Source: Cylindrobasidium torrendii FP15055 ss-10 (taxonomy: Eukaryota > Basidiomycota > Agaricomycetes > Agaricales > Physalacriaceae). Taken from it: a DNA stretch of 64,000 nt. The position numbers and the translations under genes were made by a program. This document shows, piece after piece, positions 21,593 to 33,037 of this stretch. Under the pieces are notes generated by a model that saw only the letters and a program-made list of their open reading frames with translations, made no database searches and was not told the DNA's origin. Where the stretch lies: contig KN880492.1 of assembly GCA_000934385.1 (NCBI GenBank), positions 59,486 through 123,485 of the forward strand. The letters run 5' to 3'. Positions within the stretch are counted from its first letter, which is position 1. Each line of letters opens with the position of its first letter.

Positions 21593-22176
21593 CTAGACCA
21601 TGATCGCTGGTGGTGGTGCGGCCTGATTACGCTCTGGGTCTTCTTCCCGCGAGGGTGGTGATGAGCGTCGGGGTGGGGGTTCTACCGCTGGAGGAGAGTG
21701 TATCCGTGGCGGGGGTGCAGGTCTTGGCGTCGGGCGGCGGAACGTCTGGAACAACACAATGTGTTAGACAAGGGTTTCCGTCAACCATAACAACAGACAA
21801 GAGACGCACATGACGCGACATGATCATCTTTGCCATCGAGACTGGCGGCCGGGACTCGTACATAAACCCTTTGGGAGAGCGTGAGAATGACGGGGTGGTT
21901 AGCAGGGTAGCGGCATAGCGACGCACTTCGTTGGGACTCTACAGCGTCAAGAGGTACTTTGACGTCGGAGTGATGATGTTGTGATTTCTCGGGGAGGGGC
22001 ACGAACCCAGTGGCTGCCGCGAACAGGCGCCAGGAGGACGGTGACGACAGCTTGGGGCCTCTAGCGTGTTGAATCCGCCAAAGGAGGGCCGAGAAAAGGG
22101 CCAGGCCGCAGAGTGCTAGCAAAAGCACCTTCAATGCGCACGACGACGCACAGTCGACCGGGATAAGCAGATGCAT
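21593..22176 (-). CDS. small single-pass membrane protein with basic/proline-rich tail
   Basis: Three exons, 22176-21927, 21868-21810 and 21745-21593, join in frame with GTGCGT donors and AG acceptors to give 153 residues. An N-terminal hydrophobic segment (VLLLALCGLALFSALLW) suggests a signal anchor. After a Ser/His-rich linker comes RFMYESRPPVSMAKMIMSR then HTFRRPTPRPAPPPR, a basic and Pro-rich tail that runs to the stop. I have an impression that an SMAKMIMSRH-like motif recurs in small Agaricomycete proteins, but I cannot name the family or a function. The splice sites are strong, and this tail frame is favoured over an alternative with weaker splicing. Confidence 0.6.
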
Positions 22177-23274
22177 GGCTGACGGTGGTCGGAGGCAACC
22201 AAAATCGCCCCTGCTCGCCGCGCTCTTTTAGGTGCTCACGTAAGCTTCGATCACGTCTTTCCAGGCTTCCATCACACTCTGTGCTCCGCTAGTGCCCTCT
22301 TTGAGTTTTTTTGTCTTCCGGGCTACTTCCGGTCAAATTCATTTTAAAACTTTACCATTGTCCAATTTCCGTGAACATGCACAACAGCGCTGTTCTCCAG
22401 GTTTGTTTTCTTTGCTTCACTATGAGCTTGAGCAACATCATTGCTGTGGAGGACACCGCTTCCCTATGCACGTTTCACTTTCCATCCTCGGTTCTATCCC
22501 TCCGCAATCGCCGCTTCGTATCATGCGTGCAGCATCGTGTACGGCAGAGAGATCCCGTACACGATATTCCATCCTCATGGCCATCCCGCGGCTGCAAGCG
22601 AGCGCCATTCCTGCGGCCTCTCTGCTCAACACTCCTCAACACGATAAGCGGATTCCCCGGGCCGCGAGCTTTCCCCAAGGCACTCTCACCGAATCCTTGC
22701 ACCTACGCAATAACCTACGTCTTGCTTGGCTACTATCTCTTCTCATCTTTTCTACCACATACGCAATGCCACGTATTGTCCAGTAGTCCTCATTTTTGCC
22801 GTCGCAGCATTCCCATGACGCTTACAAGGGACTCGGCGTCGAGTTACCCTGCGGTCTTTTTCGTTGTGATTCTTCAAAGTGTCCTCCTCCACTCCATCCT
22901 ATTCCAGCGCGGCGATACCGACAAAATCCCGAGATGTTAGTGCCCCATTCCGTAATGAAGGCGTCTGGAAGAGTCTCGATGCCGTATAATCCGCAGCAGG
23001 AGCCGCGCGCCCAACTTTCAGAAGCACATCTCAATATTTCATGCATGGATTTATCGGTCAGAACATGATGGACATTGGATATGGGTCGGGGCATCTAGCC
23101 TATATGGGTTAGGCGACGCACCCATCCTCTAGCGTCAAAATCCGTCAAAGCCATGGCATCTAGCCCAACTGACTACTACAGAAGCTCTGTTCGAGATTGC
23201 CAGGTCATTCGAGCTCGTTGGAAGCACTCATTATAGTTTGAATGTAGTAACGTACATGCTAGAACAGTTCGATT
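22177..23274. other. gene-free stretch with overlapping open frames
   Basis: Three plus-strand frames are open together around 22292-22940, which usually means biased composition rather than coding. None gives a recognisable protein. A gene interrupted by introns cannot be excluded. Confidence 0.4.
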
Positions 23275-23922
23275 TCATTTTGCGGATTCCGCCCGAAAGA
23301 CCGTGACGACTTTCCACAACGCATCTTTGCCTCTCTCCCAAGCCTGTGGTCCTTTGGCTCCATCGCCCGCAAACTCGACATGAACGCCGTCTCTTGGCCA
23401 CTCGCACCAGATGCCAATGGAGCCTGTAGATGGTCCGACCCCGCCGCCTTTGCGATCTGGCTCACCAAGTGCCTGTACAAACTCCTTTCCCGTCGTAGCG
23501 ACCGTAACGACAAGCTCCTCCGGACGCTCAAGTAGCTTTCCATCTTTGTCCGTCAAGGAGGGTGCGAGACGTAGAGTGATGGGCGCAGGATACGAGGCAA
23601 ATGCAAGCTCGGATCGTCTTGCTGATGTACCTGCGGCTTTCTCTTTATCCACTGGGGGGACGTTGTAAAAGTCAAAGGCATCCAAAGACAGTCGAGCTGT
23701 TTCTATTTCAGATGCGGTAGCATTCGTTTTGGGTTTATAGCCATTCGTTGGGACGAACTGTAAACTGAGTCCAAGCGCATAGTAGTTGTAATACACAATG
23801 TCCGAGTATGCCTTTACTGTGGGAGACACGTCTGATGCACTGTGTATCTCGAGCAAAAAGGCCTTGATTTCTGCAGAGGCAGGATTCTGCCCGAAGAGAT
23901 GTTGGATCGTGGTGGACGACAT
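23275..23922 (-). CDS. conserved hypothetical protein, 215 residues
   Basis: A single-exon frame from ATG 23922 (MSSTTIQHLFGQNPASAEIK) to the stop at 23275. The protein is soluble-looking, without signal peptide or membrane segments. The C-terminal block SIGIWCEWPRDGVHVEFAGD and the ending GPQAWERGKDALWKVVTVF look conserved and beta-rich; I believe similar proteins occur in other Agaricomycetes but I cannot assign a function. It is divergent from the F-box-like gene at 24049, with 126 bp between the two starts, so the promoters must overlap. Confidence 0.75.
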   Translation of the reverse strand: MSSTTIQHLFGQNPASAEIKAFLLEIHSASDVSPTVKAYSDIVYYNYYALGLSLQFVPTNGYKPKTNATASEIETARLSLDAFDFYNVPPVDKEKAAGTSARRSELAFASYPAPITLRLAPSLTDKDGKLLERPEELVVTVATTGKEFVQALGEPDRKGGGVGPSTGSIGIWCEWPRDGVHVEFAGDGAKGPQAWERGKDALWKVVTVFRAESAK

Positions 23923-24048
23923 GAAGAAGTGTTGGATGACATCATCCCGACGCGGTCATGCATACTAAGCAATATTCACAACGTGCAAATTGCATCCTGG
24001 CAGCCCTCTGCTCTACTCTCCCACCACCGAAAAGAAACATTCGTTATA

Positions 24049-24939
24049 ATGCCAGACGCCTACCCTCATGTCGTACCTCTCGACATTCTGCGCGATATTC
24101 TCGAGGAAAACGCCAGGGAAGACATCCAAGTCGCGATGGCATATCTCACTCTCAGCAGGACAATCCACGGCTGGATATCGAGCCTCATCCCAAGATCTCT
24201 CACGTTGGTCGATAGAGATACGACTACGAGCTTTGCTAGCACCCTCCGCACCCTCCGCATGGCTCCTAGCTGCATCCAACACCTCTCCCTCTGTACTCAG
24301 GACATCAACTCCATTATAGTTCTCTCCTATTGTCCTGATATCACCAGCCTATCGGTAGACCCACAGCTACTTACCATCCCACACCATGTTGGAATGGCTC
24401 TGCGGTTCACCTGCCTCGAGAACCTCACCTTCACATCTCTCTTCGAGCGGGACGACATACAATTCTTACCTGTGACCATTCGGCGGTTATCTGTCGAGCC
24501 CTCGGCGTACCTCACTCAGGAGGACTGGCATGAGGTTGCAACGCGGTGCACGGCGTTGCGAACGGTGATTATACAGTGTCCACGCCTTTCGCGCACGGCG
24601 CATGCTGTCGCTCTGCGGCGCCTGGTCACACTCCCGGACTCGCCGTTCGACCATATCATTTTGGAGGGACCTGTGAGGACGGCGGACTACATGCTGCTAC
24701 TGAGGGTATGTGAGAGCACGCATCACCCGACGGCGCGTACGGCGGTGTTTGCGCCTCTGCTCAAGAAGAATGAGCAGACGGTGCCGGTGACGATGTGGGA
24801 TGAGTGTTTTAGGTACGAGCCAGATGGGGAATGTGCAGAGGATGTGAGGGATTGGCCTGCGAGGATTGCGTTCTGGGAGCGTGTCGAGGGGTGGCATAAT
24901 GAAAGGCTACGGGCACCTCGAACGATGCCTGTGTTGTAG
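24049..24939 (+). CDS. F-box/LRR-like protein, 296 residues
   Basis: A single-exon frame. The ATG at 24049 (MPDAYPHVVPLDILRDILEE) was chosen because the sequence LDILRDILEENAREDI resembles the start of an F-box helix; an upstream in-frame ATG at 23842 would add 69 residues that overlap the divergent neighbour's start. The remainder has irregular leucine-rich segments (CIQHLSLCTQDINSIIVLSY, LENLTFTSLF, IRRLSVEP), as in the many basidiomycete F-box proteins that recruit substrates to SCF ubiquitin ligases. The F-box itself is weak, so the assignment is by overall pattern. The C-terminal part (WPARIAFWERVEGWH) is also common in such proteins. Confidence 0.65.
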   Translation: MPDAYPHVVPLDILRDILEENAREDIQVAMAYLTLSRTIHGWISSLIPRSLTLVDRDTTTSFASTLRTLRMAPSCIQHLSLCTQDINSIIVLSYCPDITSLSVDPQLLTIPHHVGMALRFTCLENLTFTSLFERDDIQFLPVTIRRLSVEPSAYLTQEDWHEVATRCTALRTVIIQCPRLSRTAHAVALRRLVTLPDSPFDHIILEGPVRTADYMLLLRVCESTHHPTARTAVFAPLLKKNEQTVPVTMWDECFRYEPDGECAEDVRDWPARIAFWERVEGWHNERLRAPRTMPVL

Positions 24940-25417
24940 CAGTTGTACTTGGTGTTTACCCCCACTCACTTGAATACTCTCGGTGGATATACTGATTGAC
25001 TTCGTCATTTTAAGCTGGTGCTCGTTGCTCAAAGTTGGCGTGCTATGAGCTGCTTGGATCGCACTTAGAGGGTGCTCGATCCTGTGCGAAGAGTTGTCCA
25101 ACAACCATATTTGGTAACGTAAGTTCGCTCAATGCTCTTCGCGCAGGCGGCAGATGGGACCATCCCCCGATCCTTAGTACTGTACCTGTTCTAAGGGACA
25201 CGTTTATGTCTTGTTGCGCAAGCAAAACTCATACTTGAACACATGCCTTACAATAATTGAGTTCTGTGAATTCGGCCACCTCATGTTGGCCCCGGTTCAT
25301 GCGCGCGCCTTAGGCCAAATCGATGGGTATTACTATCCAGTGGCTTCTCTTGAGTCAAGCGCGCCTAAGTAAGTGTACAGTACCTGTGTGAAAAGAGCGA
25401 GCTTCAACCTCTCCACC
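24940..25417. other. gene-free stretch
   Basis: Intergenic sequence between the F-box-like gene and the kinase gene. It should hold the kinase promoter, but no TATA box is evident. Confidence 0.5.
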
Positions 25418-28400
25418 ATGACCTCTTTGTCTGTCACGCGAGCTCCTACTGATGCGCCCATTCAACGGACCTTGCGCTCGTCGAAGGCGCGAGGGACCAT
25501 ACGCGCCGGGGACGTACAAGTAGATATACAGATGAATTACAAGCCGGACAAGAGGGACAGTTCTGTCAAGCCTAAGACAGACCACTCGACTGTCCCACAG
25601 TGTGAACCGGATACGAGGCGCAGGAAGATGGCGGAGCTGCATCGAGATCTTCAACCTACATCAAAAGATACTTTGCAGACAGAGGTTACAGATTCTGGCG
25701 CACTCGAGGCGGCGAAGATGGAATGTAAGTTAGCACAATGGCATGGACTACCGGCAACATTATTGACCAAGCTACGATGTAGACATCCCACAAAAGGTAA
25801 GTCTACATTTAAAGCTGTGGCCAATTTTTGTAAAATATCCGCAGATATGCAAGGTAAGTGGATAATTTGATTCATCTCGACATGTCACTCGAAATGAACA
25901 CGGTTTTGAGCATCTCTATCGAGTGGCACGGGAAGAATTTAAGGATGAGACTGGCCCACAAAGCTCCAGCGTATTGAGCAATCCAATGTATGCACAACGA
26001 CCATCTAGCGGTGTCCAAGCCCTTCTTGTGTGTTGGAGATGGGAAAAGCAGTTGGAAGAGGTAGGAAATACGCGATCGCGATCGCGTCTTGCACCTTAAG
26101 CGGAACTACCATGCTCATGCTCATGCCTAATATCCCCAGCTTCTCACAAGTTCCGTCAACTATGGTTACAAGGACATTGTCGGCGCGAAGGCTCAAGATT
26201 TATCGCGTATGGCAATCATTGCCAGGTCCATAATGGGGATAGAGAAGGAGAAGGACGAAGCGTTTGCGTTGGATGTTAGTAGCATCGATGAATTGGTCGA
26301 TGTCTGCCAAGCAGTGCGTGCGCTACTATCCTCGCTTTACAATAAAATAACCCTACCCAAAGATTCTCGACAGCGTTCACGACGAGGCTACGCAGAATAA
26401 TGTCCGCCCTTTCATGAGCTCGCTCGTCCGTAAAACGTCTGGCTTGCCGGGATCCATCTTCATTTTCGGGGTGGGCGTCACTCGTGGCCACAATACCTAC
26501 GGCGGCACGTTCGGCGATATCTACAAGACGTCGTACCAGGGCAAACCAGTCGCCCTCAAATCCCTGCGTGTTTTTGGAGGTTCAGCCTCAGAAAGAAGGA
26601 AGACTTGCAAGGTGCCGGGAATCCCATATGCCGTCCAATACTGTGCTCATTTTCTCCAGAGCTTTTACAAAGAGGCACTTCTATGGCAAAGATTGGACCA
26701 CAAGAATGTCTTGCCATTCCTGGGTGTCGACACCGAGAACTTCCCTGGACGTCCATGCATGGTCTCGCCTTGGATGGCTAACGGAAATGCGCACGATTTC
26801 GTGAAGAATCACCCGAAATTGGATGTCGACAAACTTGTCGGTCGTCTACTGCTCACCCAGTGCTCTTGCTCACATTCTTGAACATCCAGTTATTCCCCAT
26901 CGCACAAGGTCTAGAATATCTGCATTCCTGCCCCATCGTACATGGTGATATCAAAGGCGTATGTCACTTCGAGTATCCCAGCGCACGAAAGGCTCATCCT
27001 GTTTAGTGCAATATCATGATTGACGACCATTGGAACCCTCGGCTTGCAGACTTTGGATTGACGACCTGGGCCGACGTGACCAAACAAGATACGACACAAC
27101 ATGGCGGGACAGTGCGCTGGATGGCGCCGGAGCTGCTCAATCCAGATTGGTATGGTCTACCGGACTGCAAAAGGACCTTCGCCACAGATGTTTATGCGTA
27201 CGGGTGCTTGTGCCTTGAAGTAAGTCAATACAGTACATCGCCTATGTTGCATCTCATCTTAGAACAGCTTCATACCCGCGAGCGGCCATGGGCAGAAATT
27301 GCCTTAGAAGCAGTGGTCAGTAACAAAATTACTGGTGGAGAACGCCCATGCCGCCCGGTCTCTTCCCAGCCATTTGCGGATGACCTCTGGGCTTTGGTCA
27401 ATGCATGCTGGTTGATAGATCCTGATATGCGACCCAAATGTGCCGACATTGTCGAAGTGCTCAAGCGTACTCTCCGGCAATCGACATTGGAGGGAACCGC
27501 TGCTCCATCGCCTACCAGTTCACACTTCTCTTCGCCGCCTTTTTCCCCGGTCGCCGGTGTCCAAGGTCGAGAAGATACCCCGGATGAAGACCTTCTGCAG
27601 CAGATGTTTGATGAAGCCCTACTGCGAGTGCGGAACCACGCTGACCCCTGGAGGACGTACGTGCACAGGGAGAAGACAAAGCGAAGGTAAGCCCGTATTT
27701 CTCTCTATTCATTGACGCTCACTGTCCCTCAGCTACTCGGTGCAAGTTCTCCAGGCGCGCACCGCATTGGATATGCAAGTCACGATCAAGCGCATCAACA
27801 TACCGCGCCAGAACAAAGCCAAGATTGTGCAGCTGATTTCCGAGTTCCAAGCTTTGCGATGGTTGCAGCACCCTCACGTCGTGGGCTATATAGACGCATT
27901 CCGGTGCGCTGACCGCTTGTGGGTCGTGCAGGACGATCTCTCGGAAACGATTACTCTTAAGAAGGTCTTTAGGACGCGGCAGAATAATCCTGCACTTCGC
28001 GAACCATTTCTGCTCAGGATCTTGCCTAGTCTTCTCAACGCATTGGACTATCTTCACTCTCATGGCGTATACCATGGGCAACTAGGACTCGAAGACGTAA
28101 TCTTCACAAAGGCTGCACAAACAAAACTGAGTGCGTGTGATACTCCCGTGGAGGGAACCTTCCGTGACAGAATGCAGAGTTATGTGCCATGATCCCCGAC
28201 CCAGACACAATTCCGCGAAATCGACTAGCACCTCCTGAAGTCGTGGAGGGTCATGACTACAGCCAACTGTCGGATATCTGGAATCTTGGCTTGCTCATGA
28301 TAGGCAAGCTGCGCGATATTTCATATTGAATGGCATTGACCAAGTCGACAGACGCGCTGGACCCGGAGAAGAGGATTGACCTTGCGCAGCCAGTCATCCA

Positions 28401-28518
28401 GATAATCAAAACTTTCAAGAGGGTAATAAAGCCAACTGAGCATATGTACTTACTGGTGACCTGCTGCCTGAAGCCGCTTGATGCACGTCCCTCAGCGGCA
28501 GCTATTCTCGCATCCTAG
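25418..28518 (+). CDS. tandem-domain protein kinase: TKL-like kinase plus degenerate second kinase domain
   Basis: I assemble a multi-exon gene from ATG 25418 (MTSLSVTRAPTDAPIQ), including exons of 14 nt (25783-25796) and 9 nt (25845-25853). An N-terminal regulatory helix region precedes the first kinase domain, which shows a GGTFGDIYK glycine loop, VALKSL with the ATP lysine, KEALLW with the alpha-C Glu, HGDIKGCNIMI, ADFGLT, WMAPELL, DVYAYGCLCLE and a final WLIDPDMRPK. All catalytic residues are present. A Ser/Pro-rich linker leads to a second kinase-like domain (VTIKRINIP, LRWLQHPHVVGYIDAF, LLNALDYLHSHGVYHGQLG, LAPPEVVEG, LSDIWNLGLLMI). There HRD is replaced by HGQ and no DFG is seen. An in-frame TGA at 28327 stops this domain; the final block (CLKPLDARPSAAAIL) follows in the same frame. 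The intact product would end at 28329. The substrate is unknown. Confidence 0.75.
26070..26087. repeat. 18-bp perfect palindrome in a kinase intron
   Basis: ACGCGATCGCGATCGCGT equals its own reverse complement and lies just after the GTAGG donor of the intron that begins at 26061. Confidence 0.9.
28327..28329 (+). other. in-frame TGA inside the second kinase domain
   Basis: The frame reads ...LMIGKLRDISY, stop, MALTKSTDALDPEKRIDL.... Kinase-like sequence continues in the same frame after the stop, and I can find no GT-AG intron that removes it without also deleting the conserved SDIWNLGLL. Confidence 0.75.
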
Positions 28519-28939
28519 TACTTAAGTATCATTCAGCCCCGAGCTATGGGTACATAATCCTTTCCCAACGACATTCTAGTCCGTTAGCTTCTTGTTATTA
28601 ACTCTTCCGCGGGTACTCGCAATCCAAAAAGGACCATGATAAGTAGTAGAAGATGGCAAAGTGACTGGAATACCACAGCGAAGGGACCGGTTGCCGGCCA
28701 CCCTTCTCAATTTTTTTGCTCACTTAATGCGATGCTAACGGGACTGGGCAAATCAAAACAATTGTTTTGCATTGATTACATTGTTTCTAGAGGGAAAAGG
28801 CATAGTCAAGTAGGTCACTTAAAATAAGATAAGTACAAAGTAAATAGAGATTGGGAAGGGAGCGATGGAATAATATTACGGTCTGATAATCACGATTCAC
28901 AAGATACAGCAAAAGGAGAGGGAGATTTACAAAAGGTTA
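28519..28939. other. gene-free stretch
   Basis: AT-richer intergenic DNA between the kinase gene and tRNA-Ile. No coding signal is seen. Confidence 0.5.
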
Positions 28940-29013
28940 TGGCCAACGTGGGGATCGAACCCAAGACCTTCGCGTTATTAGCACGACGCTCTAACCAACT
29001 GAGCTAGTCGGCC
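28940..29013 (-). tRNA. tRNA-Ile (anticodon AAT)
   Basis: A 74-nt cloverleaf without intron. The acceptor stem GGCCGAC/GTTGGCC pairs over seven bases; the D arm is GCTCAGTTGGTTAGAGC; the anticodon loop CTAATAA carries AAT; the B box is GGTTCGATCCC; the discriminator base is A. A T4 terminator follows (28931-28934 on the complement). An identical copy lies at 39526-39599. The 5' end is only 18 bp past the stop of the GMC oxidoreductase gene on the same strand. Confidence 0.97.
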
Positions 29014-29031
29014 ATACGGTGGTCTTGACGT

Positions 29032-31388
29032 TTACGCCGCCGAAGCGTCGGCAATAATAGCGTCTGCAGCACGACCAGCCAGCTGAAGCCCAAGTTAGAG
29101 CTCTGAGTTTGAAGGATGCAATGACTACGTACCACCAAGTGAGATGCAGTTGGGAAGTAGGCTGGAACTATGGGCCACGAGCTGGCGTCGACAACGCGCA
29201 GGTTCTGAACACCGCGCACACGGAAGTCTTGGTCGAGGACGGCGAGTTTATCTAGGTGTCGCGTAAGAATACGTTGAAGACTGGGTGGGAGGATACTCAC
29301 CACTGTCGGGCCCCATCGCGTTGGTGCAGCAGACGTGGTGGCCAAAGATGTGCTTGTAGATGTGATCCTCAATCTCCTCATCAGTGCCGTTGCCCTCGCC
29401 GGGGAATATTTCAGAGGCAACGTGGCTGGCGAACGGCTCTTGCTTGAGGACCTCACGGGAGTGCTTGATGGCCTCGCGCAAGTCGACGACGTCCTGGTAG
29501 CCGGCGTCACCTTGGAAGCGGTTCTTCAGGATGTACAACTCGTCTTGAGGGTGTCCGCCAGTGAGACGAAGGTATCCGCGAGAGCTGGGGCGAGCCTTAA
29601 GGTGGACGGCGGTGACCGCATTATGGTTCTGGGCAATCTCCTGTGAGAATCCTATGGGCTACGTTAGCAGTCTCCTCGACGGTTGGCAAAAGTAATACAA
29701 ACCTGGAACGAAGCCTTGGAAGTGAACAGGCGACCAATAGATGACGATGTCCGTGTCCGTGACCTCTGGCCTGTCGGTCTTCATGGCAGTAGCGAGAACC
29801 AGACCACCGAACGAATACAAGTTGGGCTTGCCAGACTCGAGGAAGTACTTGAGGCAGGCGTCTTCTTCAGGGTCCGACTTGAAGTTGCAGCCTTCGAAGA
29901 TGGCCAAATCCTCCTTGAGCTCCCAGATGACAGCAATCTCGTCGTGATCTGGGCAAGAGTCAACCTCGTGAAATAGGAAAATAGAGTTGAAGGATTTACC
30001 CTGGAGGTTCTGACCGACGCCGGGAAGATCAACAACTACATCGATTCCATGCTCCTTGAGGTGTGCGGCCTCGCCAATACCGGAAAGCTGAGACAGTGTT
30101 AGTTGCTACACACGTGCTAGCAAGAAGGAGAAGGCGTACCATAAGGAGTTGAGGGCTCTGGTACGCTCCGGCAGCAACGATGATCTCGCGCTTGGCAGTG
30201 ACAGTTTTCGTATCAAGGTCTTGCTTGCCGGTGAACTTGGGGGATACGGGGACAGTGACCCCCTCTGCGTATTCGACGCCATACGCCTTGATGTTACCGC
30301 TGTCGTCCGTGCAGGTGAGTACCTTTGTGACCAAAGTATCGAGCTGGAAGGTGAGGCGATTGGTGCTGGATTCAAGGGCAACGAGCCAGTCGCGAACAGA
30401 CGAACGCCTGTGGTCGGCCGTCTTAGTGAAGACGGGCGCACCGACACCAACTGCATTGTCGGCAGACAGGTCATTGAAGTCGGTGATTGGCTCGCCAGAG
30501 GACTGCACGGTGGTAAGGAAGTCGATGAGCTGGTCGTCTAGGGGGGAACATCAGCAAGTGGTCGTGCATGGCCACAAGAAGTACGCACCGAGGAAGGCAG
30601 GGTTCGAGGCATTTAGTTCTGCAATGGAAGGGTTGTCATTGATTGGGAGCCAACCGTCGAAACCATGGTCGGCAACATCGCCTGGGTCATACAAGGCACG
30701 TTCAATCCTCTTCCATTGGTCTTGCATAGCATCACGGCTGAACGAATCGTCTTCGAACATATCGGCAACAATGTCGACATCTGGGCCCATGCCGGCCAAG
30801 ACATTGATCATTGCATTGTGACGCTGCACGACAAGTTAGAGAGACGATTATAGCATGTTGGTGCTTCTTACAGTACAACCACCCAAGTTACCAGAACGGG
30901 GATACCAGACATCGTTGCGCTGGTACTTGAAGCCCTCTGGGAACTCATCGAGCTTGTAACCGAATACAAGGTCGGGATCTGGGAATGCGGATGTTAGCGA
31001 CTGGTGAAAGGACATAGGCAAATGCTCACCCTCGACGGCGTTGGGGAAGTAGAGCGGAACTGTGGTGTTGACGGTGTCTACGTCGTGCCCAGCATCGATG
31101 AGCAGCACTGACGACCGTGTGAGAATCCATGGGATGCAGCGAAAGAGAGAAGATATGCATACCAGAGAATCCAGCATCAATTAAGTATCCAGCAGTCGAA
31201 CCACCGCCAGCACCTGTAGATATGATGAGCATATGCTGGAGCACGACGATGCACAGCGACTGACCGCTCCCGACAACGATGTAGTCGTATTCAGAGTTTG
31301 AAGTACTAGGGCAGCTAGCGGCGACCACAGAGGACGTCGTAGCGCAAAGAACGAGGGCCAGGAGCGACTGGAACTTGGGAAGAGCCAT
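29032..31388 (-). CDS. secreted GMC oxidoreductase (FAD-dependent)
   Basis: A glucose-methanol-choline oxidoreductase family flavoprotein. The start at 31388 gives a signal peptide (MALPKFQSLLALVLCATTSSVVAA), so it is probably extracellular. The dinucleotide-binding fold reads YDYIVVGSG, AGGGSTAGYLIDAGFS and LLIDAGHD across introns; then SGNLGGCTV and HNAMINVLAG near the flavin, IIVAAGAYQSPQLLM and LSGIGEAAHLKEHGIDVVVD with LPGVGQNLQDH (the GMC signature 2 region), the C-terminal HHVCCTNAMGPDSG, LRVVDASSWPIVPAYFP and an ending LAGRAADAIIADASAA. Many short introns interrupt it. The substrate (alcohol, aryl alcohol or sugar) cannot be told. A TATA box lies at 31432-31439. Confidence 0.92.
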
Positions 31389-31431
31389 GGGGAACTGTGG
31401 GCTTGTGTTCTTGAAGCCTATTCGCGCAGGG

Positions 31432-31439
31432 CTTTTATA
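31432..31439 (-). promoter_or_regulatory. TATA box of the GMC oxidoreductase gene
   Basis: The minus strand reads TATAAAAG 44 bp upstream of the ATG at 31388. Confidence 0.65.
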
Positions 31440-33037
31440 CTGTCCATCGTAGAATTCTCATCTGTGTCTGCAGGGTGACAGAGCATAGCGCGTTTCACTT
31501 CAACTTGAACCCCAGGTCTATTAGAAAATCTCCGCAGAACAAACCATCAGCTCGCTTGTTTGTCCAGGGTCTTCTTGCTGTATTGAATAGAGCCTCAGGC
31601 ATCAAGGCGGGGAAGGGTTCGGTAGCGTGAGTCGAGAGGCACTCGAAATGGTCGTAGTTGGAATGCAAGTAGAAGGACAGCCATGGCAAACATCAGTGAT
31701 CGGGCCAAATAACACAACGTTCTACTTACTGCGCCTTTAAAGTACAGAAATGCTCTCTGAATGTTGGTGTAGACGGGGTTCTCTTTCCAAGTGTAATGCC
31801 TCCGGCGACGGTGAAGTATGCACAGAATTCGTGAGACGATGAGCAATTACTCTGGTAGGTTATTCGATAGCAGCCTCCGGTCAACATACTTTACTGGGGT
31901 ACATGCCGGGAAATGGTGCATTCCCAGGGCGAATTGAATACTCAGGGCATACCGTACTACACACGAGGATATCAGAGCCAGAACAATACGGTATCATTCC
32001 AGACACATCCAGCAGCTGTATCTCTGCGCGCCCCAAACAACACAAGCATTCCACGGGGACTTCAGATGTGCCCGGGCGAAACATATGGGTTGGACAGTCT
32101 ACGCTGCCCTCATGCTTGACTTTGACAAGGTACTTGGATAAGCTCGACTAATACTGTAGCTTCCATGCCGAGTCAGAACCCCGGCCCCATCCCTACCAAT
32201 GTGTTAGATACATCGAACTCTTTCTGCCCTCGAGGCATCCACACCGTGCCCTGAGAGTGGGTCCGAGCTATCACACCGTTTGTATGCGGGAGAAGACTTT
32301 GCGTCTACAAGGTTATTCCACCAAATGTGTGGCATTGTATGGGCCACGGCTCTCAGAAGAAAATCCGCCACGCTGTAAGGCGTCCTTCGGTCCCAGACCA
32401 TCAAAGTCCCATGGCACGTCATTTTCGGCGGCAAACAGGTAATAAAAAACCTGATTTCCATATTTTCTACGTAACGCGACGCTGTGGACCAACGTAGGTG
32501 GGCCCTCGGCGTATCAAAGAAAAGCATCAAGTTCAAAGCTTGCAGAGACTAATCTCAATCCAGATGCGTTCTCACACGGCAAACGCAAGGGTCATGTCAT
32601 ATAATGAATCGCAGCCCGACTCACTCTTACCTGCCAAGTAAATCGCCGTAGTCCATTTACTAGGATCTACAACTAAGACGGATATATCCTGCGAACAATG
32701 GAGCCTCTACTTTCCTCTTTACTTTTATGGAAAGTCGCTACCCCGCAGTATGTTACATGTACGCTGCAGCCCTGCTCGGATAAGTGTGCATGCTCCATAT
32801 TCACGTCTTAGTTCAAGTAGCATACATTCGTCTGTAGTCGAAATACCACTGCCGAGCTCACTCGTCGCTCAGGCGCGATTAGAGTCGGCAAACCTAGACG
32901 AACCCAGACGCCAAACGTACCGACTGATGAACTCAGTCGCCGCAGACCTCGAGCGCGTTAGTGTACATCGTGTATTACCATCTAGTAGTAGCAATCTGTT
33001 ACAAGTTGGCTTTTCCTGGGTCCATCGTCCACCAATT
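31440..33037. other. 1.6-kb gene-free stretch
   Basis: Only short open frames (60-110 codons) are present, without splice context or known motifs. The left part is the GMC promoter; the rest has no recognisable content. Confidence 0.5.

Noticed and set aside
22292..22940. Two overlapping plus-strand frames of 164 and 209 codons
   Set aside because: Both are open over the same DNA with no motif and no splice logic, so neither can be chosen.
28327..28329. TGA read as selenocysteine
   Set aside because: Fungi of this group lack the selenocysteine system as far as is known, and kinases are not selenoproteins.
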